A program made the translations under genes and the position numbers. DNA of 64,000 nucleotides from Hyphomicrobium sp. MC1 (GTDB taxonomy: Bacteria > Pseudomonadota > Alphaproteobacteria > Rhizobiales > Hyphomicrobiaceae): the NCBI RefSeq assembly GCF_000253295.1, contig NC_015717.1, positions 4,650,001 to 4,714,000 of the forward strand. The letters run 5' to 3'. A model generated the notes under the pieces. The model was not told the DNA's origin. It did not search any database and saw only the letters and a list, made by a program, of their open reading frames with translations. Shown here one piece after another: positions 8,218 to 15,629 of the stretch (position 1 is the stretch's first letter; each line of letters opens with the position of its first letter).

Positions 8218-8781
8218 TTAAATCTTGCCGACGAGTTCGAGCGAAGGCGCCAGCGTCTTCTGGCCCTCTTCCCACTTCGCGGGGCAAACCTCGCCCGGAT
8301 GCGCAGCGACGTACTGGGCGGCCTTGACCTTGCGGAGTAGGTCGGCGGCGTTGCGGCCGATACCTTCGGCCGTCACTTCCATCGCCTGGATGATGCCCTT
8401 CGGATCGACGATAAAGGTGCCGCGGTCGGCGAGGCCTTGGCCTTCGCGCATGACTTCGAAGTTGCGGGTGATCGCACCCGTCGGGTCGCCGATCATCGCG
8501 TACTTGATCTTGCCGATCGTGTCGGAGCTGTCGTGCCAAGCCTTATGCGTGAAGTGCGTGTCGGTCGAAACCGAGAAGACTTCGACGCTGAGCTTCTGCA
8601 ACTCGGCGTAGTGGTCGGCGAGGTCGCCGAGTTCGGTTGGGCAAACGAAGGTGAAGTCGGCTGGATAGAAGAAGAAGACAGCCCATTTGCCTTTGATGTC
8701 GGCGTCGGAGACTTCGACGAATTTGCCCTGTTTGTACGCTTGGGCTTTGAACGGTTTGATCGCAGTGTTGATAAGAGACAT
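8218..8781 (-). CDS. ahpC: Alkyl hydroperoxide reductase subunit C (peroxiredoxin)
   Basis: A 187-residue typical 2-Cys peroxiredoxin, the usual AhpC length. The peroxidatic cysteine is C47 in DFTFVCPTE and the resolving cysteine is C166 in GEVCPAKW. It reduces hydrogen peroxide and organic peroxides in the cytoplasm and is recycled by AhpF. First gene of the ahpC-ahpF-oxyR operon, divergent from the sulfite dehydrogenase genes; the shared upstream region has an OxyR-like site. Confidence 0.97.
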   Translation of the reverse strand: MSLINTAIKPFKAQAYKQGKFVEVSDADIKGKWAVFFFYPADFTFVCPTELGDLADHYAELQKLSVEVFSVSTDTHFTHKAWHDSSDTIGKIKYAMIGDPTGAITRNFEVMREGQGLADRGTFIVDPKGIIQAMEVTAEGIGRNAADLLRKVKAAQYVAAHPGEVCPAKWEEGQKTLAPSLELVGKI

Positions 8782-8880
8782 CTGTTGTCCTGGTCGTAGG
8801 TTGCAGCGAAAGCGAAACTTTCGCGATGCAATATAAGCATCTTCAGGCGATAGAAAATTTGGATAAATGTCGCAACTTCA

Positions 8881-8917
8881 ATAGCTTCAGCCTATGGCCG
8901 CAATAGAGCTGATGTGG
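8881..8917 (-). promoter_or_regulatory. Candidate OxyR-binding site upstream of ahpC
   Basis: ATAG (8881-8884), 7 bases, CTAT (8892-8895), 7 bases, ATAG (8903-8906) match three of the four tetramers of the classical OxyR tetramer site with the correct 7-base spacing. The fourth CTAT is degenerate. It lies about 100 bases upstream of the ahpC start. OxyR is encoded in the same operon, which supports the reading. Confidence 0.6.
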
Positions 8918-9091
8918 CGCAGAATTGGCCTTTTTGTGCCGTGCAAAGAGGGGGCATCGGCGCCGGTTTTTGCGGCTTCAAAAAGCCACCGCGATTGAAA
9001 CGATCAAAGAGATCTGTTGGACGAAAACGATCGATCTCGTCTTCATCAAGCAACGAGAAATGCAATCGGTTTTTCTTGTTGGAGATCGTCC

Positions 9092-10330
9092 ATGTCGTCC
9101 TTTGATTTTGATCAGCACGCGCTGACGCGGCGGGCGCTTTTGCGCGGCGCTGGCACGGCAGGTGCCGCTTTGATGGCGGCGCCTGTGTGGGCCGGTGCGA
9201 TTGATCTGCCGCTTTACGGTGGCGGCGGCGAGCGCGAGATGACGACTGGGTTTCCGCAGAAGGGAAAGATGATCTTGCAGCGGACGCGGCCGCCACTTTT
9301 GGAGACGCCGTGGGAAACATTCGATAAGGGCGTCTTCACTCCCAACGATCAGTTCTATGTGCGCTGGCATTGGGCGGGCATCCCCGAAAGCGTCGATGTC
9401 GATACGTTCCGTCTTAAAGTGCATGGCAACGTCGAGCGCGAGTTATCGCTTTCGCTATCCGAACTCGTTCGCAAACTGCCTCGCGTCGAGCTTGCCGCCG
9501 TCAATCAGTGTTCCGGAAACTCCCGCGGCCTCTTCGATCCGCGTGTGCCGGGCGCCCAATGGGCGAATGGCGCGATGGGCAATGCGAAATGGACGGGTTT
9601 CCGTCTCAAGGATCTCCTCGACTCGGCGGGGGTGAAGGCTGGGAGCGTACAGGTGCGCTTCGCCGGACTTGAGACCCCGGTTATCGATGGCGGCCCGCAT
9701 TTCAAGAAGTCGCTATCGGTCGATCATGCGCGCGATGACGATGTGATAGTGGCTTACGCCATGAATGGCGAACCGCTGCCCTTCCTCAATGGTTTTCCGC
9801 TGCGGCTCATCGTGCCCGGATGGTACGCGACCTATTGGATGAAGATGCTGGCGGACATCGAAGTTCTCGACATGCCGGATGAGAACTTCTGGACGAAGAA
9901 GGCCTATCTCATCCCTGATACGCCCGGCGCGAACATCAAGCCGGGCGAGAAGGACGTGAAGATGGTTCCGATCAATCGCATGGTGCCGCGCTCGTTTTTC
10001 ACCAATGTCGCACGGGTCGCCAACGTCAAAGCATCTGCGCCGAATGCTGTTCGCGGCATCGCCTTTGGAGGAGATTGTGGTGTTGCCAAAGTCGAAACGT
10101 CCGTTGATGGCGGCCATAGTTGGCAAGCGGCTCAACTTGGCGCGGACGAAGGAAAGTACGGCTTCCGAAAGTGGAACGCCAATATCGCGTCAATCGATGC
10201 CGGCAAGCGGCTGAGCGTCATGGTTCGCTGTACCAACACTGATGGAGAGGTACAGCCGGATAAGCCGAACTGGAATCCGTCGGGCTTTATGCGCAACGTC
10301 ATCGAGACCGTCGATCTCGTTGCGGCTTGA
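9092..10330 (+). CDS. sorA: Periplasmic sulfite dehydrogenase, molybdenum subunit
   Basis: From the ATG at 9092 (GGAG 9 bases upstream) the protein is 412 residues. It opens with a Tat signal: twin arginines R13-R14 in TRRALLRG and a hydrophobic run ending PVWAGA. The body is of the sulfite oxidase family: a molybdopterin domain with the Mo-ligand cysteine C140 in NQCSGNSR, then PFLNGFPLRLIVPGWYATYWMK. A C-terminal dimerisation domain shows DCGVAKVETSVDGG. It oxidises sulfite to sulfate in the periplasm. The cytochrome gene follows after 10 bases, the SorAB arrangement. Related molybdenum enzymes cannot be fully excluded. Confidence 0.88.
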   Translation: MSSFDFDQHALTRRALLRGAGTAGAALMAAPVWAGAIDLPLYGGGGEREMTTGFPQKGKMILQRTRPPLLETPWETFDKGVFTPNDQFYVRWHWAGIPESVDVDTFRLKVHGNVERELSLSLSELVRKLPRVELAAVNQCSGNSRGLFDPRVPGAQWANGAMGNAKWTGFRLKDLLDSAGVKAGSVQVRFAGLETPVIDGGPHFKKSLSVDHARDDDVIVAYAMNGEPLPFLNGFPLRLIVPGWYATYWMKMLADIEVLDMPDENFWTKKAYLIPDTPGANIKPGEKDVKMVPINRMVPRSFFTNVARVANVKASAPNAVRGIAFGGDCGVAKVETSVDGGHSWQAAQLGADEGKYGFRKWNANIASIDAGKRLSVMVRCTNTDGEVQPDKPNWNPSGFMRNVIETVDLVAA

Positions 10331-10340
10331 GGAGAATGAC

Positions 10341-10673
10341 ATGCAACGCTTTGCGCAGACTTTTGGCGTTCTCAGTGCCGTCATGCTGCTTGGCGCGACG
10401 GCGCAGGCCAAAGACAGTTTCGACTTCAAGTCGGAGAGCTTCGATTTGCCGACGGGAGAGCGGATGTTTTCAGGTCCCGGTGCGGACCCTGTCAACAATA
10501 ACTGTTTAACCTGTCATTCGGCCGGAATGGTCACGGTCCAGCCGCGTCTATCGAAGGCGACGTGGGAAGGGATCGTGAAGAAGATGATCAACGTGTACAA
10601 GGCACCCGTCCCTGATGCGGACGTTGCACCCATCGTCGATTATCTGAGCAACCATCCCTCGGCCGGCAAATAG
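10341..10673 (+). CDS. sorB: Sulfite dehydrogenase cytochrome c subunit
   Basis: A 110-residue secreted mono-haem cytochrome. A signal peptide (to about residue 23, TAQAKD) is followed by one haem-binding motif C55-L-T-C58-H59. The start is set by a GGAG site 8-9 bases before the ATG at 10341. It sits 10 bases after the molybdenum subunit and most likely accepts its electrons, passing them to a terminal oxidase. The distal methionine is probably in the KKMINVYK or nearby segment; this is not certain from sequence alone. Confidence 0.85.
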   Translation: MQRFAQTFGVLSAVMLLGATAQAKDSFDFKSESFDLPTGERMFSGPGADPVNNNCLTCHSAGMVTVQPRLSKATWEGIVKKMINVYKAPVPDADVAPIVDYLSNHPSAGK

Positions 10674-10680
10674 GGTCCGA

Positions 10681-11922
10681 TCATTTTGCAAGCGTCTGGT
10701 CGTATGCGAGCACGGCGTCGAGCAGAACCTGGGCGCCTGCCGCGCATTCTTCCGGGCTTGTTGCTTCAGCTTCATTGTGACTGATGCCGCCCTCGCAGGG
10801 CACAAAAATCATCGTGGTCGGCGCGACGCGGGCGATGTAGGCGGCGTCGTGGCCGGCGCCGGAGACCATGTCGCGCATACCAAAGTTCGATTTCGCCGCC
10901 GCGCTACGGACACAGTCGATCAGCTCAGGTGCAAACTTCACGGCGGGTGACGACCAGATCTTCTTTTCTTCGTAGGTTAGCCCGAGCGCCGGGATGGCCG
11001 TTTCAAGTGCGGCTCTAAAATCCGCTTCCATCGCATCGAGTGCAATTTCATCGGGGTGGCGCATGTCGACTGTCAGGAAGACTTCGCCTGGTACGACGTT
11101 GCGGCTGTTGGGCTTGTTCTCGATCAATCCGACGGTTGCAACGCCCGGTTGATGCTTTTGGCCGATGGCGTCGATGGCTTCGATGATACGGGCGGCGCCG
11201 AGCAGTGCGTTCTTTCGAAGATACATCGGCGTGGCGCCCGTGTGCGCATCCTGGCCGTGCACGTTGACTTCATACCAGCGCATGCCCTGCACGCCGGTGA
11301 CGATGCCGATCATTTTCTTTTCGGCTTCGAGGATCGGGCCTTGTTCGATATGAAGCTCGAACATAGCCGACAGCTTGTGGTCGCCGGCTTTCATCGACCC
11401 GCGGTAGCCGATCCGCTCCAGCTCTTCCAGGAACGTCACGCCATTGCGATCGACTTGTTCGTAAGCGTACGCGGTCGGGAACACGCTGGCAAAAACACCC
11501 GATGCAAGCATGGCTGGCGGAAAGCGCGAGCCTTCCTCGTTCGTCCAGTTGACGATCTCGATCGGGGCGTTCGTTTCGTAATCCTGCTCGTGCAGCGTGC
11601 GCATGACTTCGAGCGCGGCAAGAACTCCGAGAATGCCGTCGAATTTGCCGCCGGTCGGTTGGGTGTCGAGGTGCGATCCCATAGCGATCGGCGGAAGACT
11701 GTCGTCGCGTCCGCTGCGGGTCGCAAACATGTTGCCGACCTCGTCGATGCTGACCTTACAACCTAGCGCTTCGCACTGGGTCTTGAACCAGTCACGGACA
11801 AGCTTGTCCTCGTCGGTGAGCGTCAGCCGCTTGAGGCCGCCTTTTTCCGTGCCGCCGAACGCGGCGGTGTCCATCAAGCTGTCCCACAGCCGTCGTGCGT
11901 TGATTTTGAGATTGGTCAGCAT
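10681..11922 (-). CDS. M20-type amidohydrolase (N-carbamoyl-amino-acid hydrolase / allantoate amidohydrolase family)
   Basis: From the ATG at 11922 the protein is 413 residues, the normal family length; sequence upstream of it is not family-like. Metal-binding motifs are visible: GSHLDTQPTGGKFDG, the EEGSRFPPAML glutamates, and FELHIEQGPILE. Near the C-terminus, GAGHDAAYIA and CEGGISHNEAE match the carbamoylase/ureidopropionase family. It hydrolyses a carbamoyl-amine bond in hydantoin, pyrimidine or purine catabolism; the exact substrate cannot be told. It is divergent from a deaminase gene, which fits a nucleobase-degradation role. No clear ribosome site. Confidence 0.88.
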   Translation of the reverse strand: MLTNLKINARRLWDSLMDTAAFGGTEKGGLKRLTLTDEDKLVRDWFKTQCEALGCKVSIDEVGNMFATRSGRDDSLPPIAMGSHLDTQPTGGKFDGILGVLAALEVMRTLHEQDYETNAPIEIVNWTNEEGSRFPPAMLASGVFASVFPTAYAYEQVDRNGVTFLEELERIGYRGSMKAGDHKLSAMFELHIEQGPILEAEKKMIGIVTGVQGMRWYEVNVHGQDAHTGATPMYLRKNALLGAARIIEAIDAIGQKHQPGVATVGLIENKPNSRNVVPGEVFLTVDMRHPDEIALDAMEADFRAALETAIPALGLTYEEKKIWSSPAVKFAPELIDCVRSAAAKSNFGMRDMVSGAGHDAAYIARVAPTTMIFVPCEGGISHNEAEATSPEECAAGAQVLLDAVLAYDQTLAK

Positions 11923-12160
11923 CGTCGCTAGCAATCCATGTGCTCGTCCATGTCTGGTGCCGACGCATAGCGAGGTCGAGACCAGAAGCCAAAACCAATT
12001 TGGTGCTCGCTTCGATATGTCCGATTTCCGAGATAGTCTTGAATTCTTCCGGCGTAAGAGTTCACGTTCCGTTTGCTCTACGCTGCGAAGGTCATCGACG
12101 CGCAAGCTTCAATGAGCAGAATGGGACGATATCCCTATTTCAAATCTCGAAGGTGGTCAG

Positions 12161-12682
12161 ATGCATCGGCGAACGGTTCTCAAAGGCGGGGTAACGCTCG
12201 TCGCTTCGACGATCGCGCTCTCGCGTGAAGCGGGCGCGCGCATGGCCCCGGTCCTGCCGCAGGATGGGACATTCATGAAGATTGCGCTGCAGGAAGCTGC
12301 CGAGGCTGCCTTCCCGTTCGGCGCTGTCATCGTCAAAAATGGCGAGGTCCTGGCCCGCGGTCACAACCGAACAGGCATCGATCATGATCCGACGGCGCAT
12401 GGGGAAATGGTTGCCATTCGGACCTTTCTTGCCACGCATGGACCAGAGGAATTGAAGGGCAGCACCCTTTATACCTCGGGCGAACCGTGCTGCATGTGCA
12501 TGGGGGCGATCATCTGGTGCGGGATCGGGCGCCTCGTCTACGCGGCATCCGTCGAACAGATTGCGAGCAAGCTTGAACAGATCGACATTTCGTCAGAGTA
12601 TGTGGCGTCGAAAGCGCCGTTCGCACCGATCGATATTGCGGGTGGTGTGCTCGCGAATGAGGCCATGCGCCTCTTCAAGTGA
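12161..12682 (+). CDS. Nucleobase/nucleoside deaminase family protein with Tat-like signal
   Basis: A 173-residue protein. Residues about 35-165 are a zinc deaminase domain of the CDA/guanine deaminase/TadA type: zinc ligand H80 with catalytic E82 (TAHGEMVAI) and ligands C110 and C113 in EPCCMCMG. The N-terminus MHRRTVLKGG with a hydrophobic run to about residue 26 looks like a twin-arginine signal, which is unusual because such deaminases are normally cytoplasmic. The start could instead be M28 (MAPVLPQDG) or M39, giving a cytoplasmic enzyme. Adjacent to a carbamoylase-type hydrolase. Confidence 0.8.
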   Translation: MHRRTVLKGGVTLVASTIALSREAGARMAPVLPQDGTFMKIALQEAAEAAFPFGAVIVKNGEVLARGHNRTGIDHDPTAHGEMVAIRTFLATHGPEELKGSTLYTSGEPCCMCMGAIIWCGIGRLVYAASVEQIASKLEQIDISSEYVASKAPFAPIDIAGGVLANEAMRLFK

Positions 12683-12724
12683 GTTCGCATTTCTGTCTCG
12701 GCAGGAGAGTGGGCGCGGGCGCCG

Positions 12725-12880
12725 TTACCGCTGCCATCCCCAGATGAGCAGTGCTGCGGGAAATACAATACCAAGAGCGATGAGCAGAAACCAATCGCGC
12801 GGTTTGAAAGTCGCGTCGTTGTCGGGTGTGGTTTCAAAGGTCCTGATACGTCTTTCAAGTTCCGGATCGAAGTGCTGCAT
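12725..12880 (-). CDS. Small single-span membrane protein, 51 residues
   Basis: Starts MQHFDPELERRIRTFE and ends in a hydrophobic helix (WFLLIALGIVFPAALLIWGW, about residues 30-49) followed by QR. The N-terminal half is charged and cytoplasm-like. No family recognised. The layout of a soluble stub plus one C-terminal helix with aromatic caps is typical of genuine small membrane proteins, but there is no strong ribosome site. Confidence 0.5.
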   Translation of the reverse strand: MQHFDPELERRIRTFETTPDNDATFKPRDWFLLIALGIVFPAALLIWGWQR

Positions 12881-13191
12881 CGAGAAACGTGTCCCTGGCT
12901 AGGTGTTCCGCGCCTGGAATCTGAATTTGTCCTTGAGGCGGCCTTTGCGATTATTTCCTATAGCGTTGAGCGAAGCTTTCACTCAGTGCTTTTTGTAGTT
13001 CTCGGGCGATACCCCTTTTGATAGGAGCCTATCGACAACAGCAATTCGTCGCAAACCATATTTTAGCAATGGCAATTCGTATTTGCGCGGACGTTCGGGG
13101 GATGCACGGTTTCGTCGCGGCCCGCTCTCCGCATTGGATTTGACAGAGATTTGAGAGCACGCCTTCAGGTGGCGTGCACCGGAGGGGAATA

Positions 13192-14181
13192 ATGAAGCGA
13201 AACATGACGACGCCGGATTATCTCCGGCTCGTCGCGTCACTTGACGATATCGATCGACGGATCGTTTCGTTGTTGCAGGCCGATGGGCGGATGCCGTTCT
13301 CACACATTGCTCGTGAGATTGGCGTGACCGAGAAAACTGCGCGCAGCCGGGTGCTTGATCTTATAGAGCAGCGCGTCATGCAAATCACCGCCGTGACCAA
13401 TCCAGCGCTCCTGGGTTACGGCGCATCGGCGCTTTTGGGCCTCACGACCCACCCGGATCAGCCGGCGACTAAAATCGCGCAAGAACTTCAGAAGATTCCG
13501 AGCATCGACTATGTCGTTGTTGCGACGTCGCGCTATTCGATCTTTGCCGAAGTCCTATGCAAGGATCGTTCGGCGCTTCAATCGACGATCGAAAACGAAG
13601 TTGGTAAAATACCCGGCATCCGCTCAATCGAGGCGATGCCTTATCTGAGCTTCCACTATCAGCTCGCACATTTCGCGGCGGTGAAAAATAAGGTGGTCGC
13701 CGAGGCTGGCGTGCGTCCGCGTGCAATCGATGCGATCGACGAGCGTATCATTCGCTCTTTGAGCGAGGATGGGCGCAAGCCATTTTTGCAGATTGCCGAT
13801 GAACTCGATATTTCCGAAGGGCAGGTGCGCCTGCGATTCAAACAACTGACAGATACGGGGACCGTCAATGTCATTGCGCTGATCAACCCGATGAGCCTAG
13901 AATTCCGGTCGATGGCCTGGGTCGCGATCAACGTTGCGGCGGGGCATCGGGCAACCGATGTGGCAGATGCTTTGACGCGGCTTGCGAACACCACCTACGT
14001 GGTCATTTGTGCAGGACGCTTCGATATTCTATCGGAGTTCATCTGTCAGACGGATCGCGAACTGCTCGACGTAATCGAGCGAGACGTTCGGCCTCTGACT
14101 GGCATTGCGAACCTCGAGATCTCGATCTACAGCGAACTCTATTATAAGCGACTCACCCCGATCCGAGACGAGGCGGGTTAA
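13192..14181 (+). CDS. Tandem-domain Lrp/AsnC family regulator
   Basis: From the ATG at 13192 (GGAGGGG 6-7 bases before) the protein is 329 residues, about twice a normal Lrp. It contains two full units. The first has HTH DDIDRRIVSLLQADGRM...KTARSRV and an effector RAM-like domain to about residue 155. The second has HTH IDERIIRSLSEDGRK...EGQVRLRF and another RAM-like domain to the end. Such doubles resemble a covalent Lrp dimer. Targets are unknown; a nearby amidohydrolase and deaminase suggest nitrogen-compound catabolism, which is inference. Confidence 0.88.
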   Translation: MKRNMTTPDYLRLVASLDDIDRRIVSLLQADGRMPFSHIAREIGVTEKTARSRVLDLIEQRVMQITAVTNPALLGYGASALLGLTTHPDQPATKIAQELQKIPSIDYVVVATSRYSIFAEVLCKDRSALQSTIENEVGKIPGIRSIEAMPYLSFHYQLAHFAAVKNKVVAEAGVRPRAIDAIDERIIRSLSEDGRKPFLQIADELDISEGQVRLRFKQLTDTGTVNVIALINPMSLEFRSMAWVAINVAAGHRATDVADALTRLANTTYVVICAGRFDILSEFICQTDRELLDVIERDVRPLTGIANLEISIYSELYYKRLTPIRDEAG

Positions 14182-14808
14182 TCGGGCTTCTTCGGCGAGG
14201 CGGTGGCGCGCGATGATTGCGCTGGGATTGGCGCAATCCGATCGTGCGTTACAATTGTTCGCCCCGTGTCGGAGCGATGTGCTCTGTCGTCTATCTCGTG
14301 CTTCTGCGCGGCTAGTTCTGATGAAACGACAGGCCGGGAAGTCGAAAATCAGGCAGCGCAAACCTGCGGGGCTTTTTGTCTTTTTTTGCAGCGAATGTGG
14401 GGTCACGCAGTGTAGGCGATATTAGCACCGTACGTTCACGCCCTCGCGATACTTGATGTGGGTCATGGACTTTAGTCGGATTGATCCGTGTCCAGTGCTC
14501 TAGTGAACCTTAAGCTCGCGGCCACGGAGCGGACATTCCGGAAGCTCCCAGGCTGTGAGACCGCCTTCTAAAGTTCTTCGGCAGAACCTTCGCACCGTTC
14601 GGCCCGCTGGTGGATCTCAGGGAAGCATTTCAGGCTTTCGTGCGGCGAGTTGTGCCGAGTTTTCTGTTCAGCTGACCATGAGGGGATTTTGGCGTTTTGA
14701 GGTCGCTTGCTCGTGCCGCCGTCATCCCAAAGTTTGCTGCACCGAAATCGGAGCGTTCGAAGAGCGAAATCCATCTGCGCCGGGAATATTGAGCAGGTAG
14801 GAGCAATC
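14182..14808. other. Intergenic region before the cytochrome/alcohol dehydrogenase operon
   Basis: About 630 bases with no frame that has both a ribosome site and protein-like composition. It presumably holds the promoter of the downstream cytochrome c operon, but I could not pick out a convincing sigma-70 promoter or operator. Confidence 0.6.
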
Positions 14809-15525
14809 ATGACGTGCGAACAGGAACCTGTGAACGGCAATGCTGGCCGGCACAAGTTCAGGCGGCTGGCCGCGTTGGCGGCGATCGTCATTACTGTGTC
14901 GACGCCGGTCGTTTTCGGTGTGGCGTATGCCGACGGTAGACCAGCGTCGACTGTTACATTCGATGACAAGACGCTGGCCATCATCAAGAGCGGGGATGCA
15001 ACGCGCGGCGCGGCTCTCGCCATTCAATGCAAGGCGTGTCACGGCCACGCCGGACTGAGCAACGCTGGATTGATGCCGACGCTTGCCGGCATGAATCCGC
15101 TGACCATCTACAAGCAGCTTCAGGATTTCAAGAACGACGATCGTCCTTGGCGGGACATGATCCAGATATCGCGTCTGCTTTCCACGCAGGATATGGCGGA
15201 CCTTGCCGCCTTTTGGTCGGCGCAGCCGGGTTTGGGTAAGCCGCCATCAGGCGACGCGAACAGTCCAGGCGCCAAGCTCTACAATCAGGGCAATGCGGAC
15301 AAAGGGATTCCGGCGTGCGCGTCGTGTCACGGTCCGGATGGACAATCGACGGGCGCTCCGCAGCTTGCAGGCCAGCAGGCCCCCTACATCCAGCAGCAGC
15401 TCGTCGAGTTCGCGTCCGGTATGAGGCACAACGATCTCGATGGGCAGATGCGCGGCATCGTCGGTTCCCTGACGCCGGAGGATTTTCGCGCTGTCGCAGC
15501 ATATCTGGGCACGAACCAGCCTTGA
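14809..15525 (+). CDS. Secreted dihaem cytochrome c (class I, c4-like)
   Basis: From the ATG at 14809 (TAGGAG upstream) the protein is 238 residues. A basic start and hydrophobic helix (about 20-42) form a signal peptide or anchor. Two cytochrome domains follow, with haem motifs C74-K-A-C77-H78 and C170-A-S-C173-H174, and likely distal methionines in GLMPTLAGM and SGMRHNDL. It lies 104 bases upstream of a PQQ alcohol dehydrogenase on the same strand and is probably its electron acceptor. Confidence 0.88.
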   Translation: MTCEQEPVNGNAGRHKFRRLAALAAIVITVSTPVVFGVAYADGRPASTVTFDDKTLAIIKSGDATRGAALAIQCKACHGHAGLSNAGLMPTLAGMNPLTIYKQLQDFKNDDRPWRDMIQISRLLSTQDMADLAAFWSAQPGLGKPPSGDANSPGAKLYNQGNADKGIPACASCHGPDGQSTGAPQLAGQQAPYIQQQLVEFASGMRHNDLDGQMRGIVGSLTPEDFRAVAAYLGTNQP

Positions 15526-15629
15526 TCGCGCGCAAACGCCGATTCTTTGCACCCAGTCGGATTTTCACATCGTCCCAGAATTCGGGACTTACCGCGCCGG
15601 TATCCAGGCCTGCGCAGGAGAGACCTTAA

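Noticed and set aside
12538..12858. A 106-codon minus-strand frame after the deaminase
   Set aside because: It overlaps the real deaminase and the better 51-residue membrane frame, and its composition is not protein-like.
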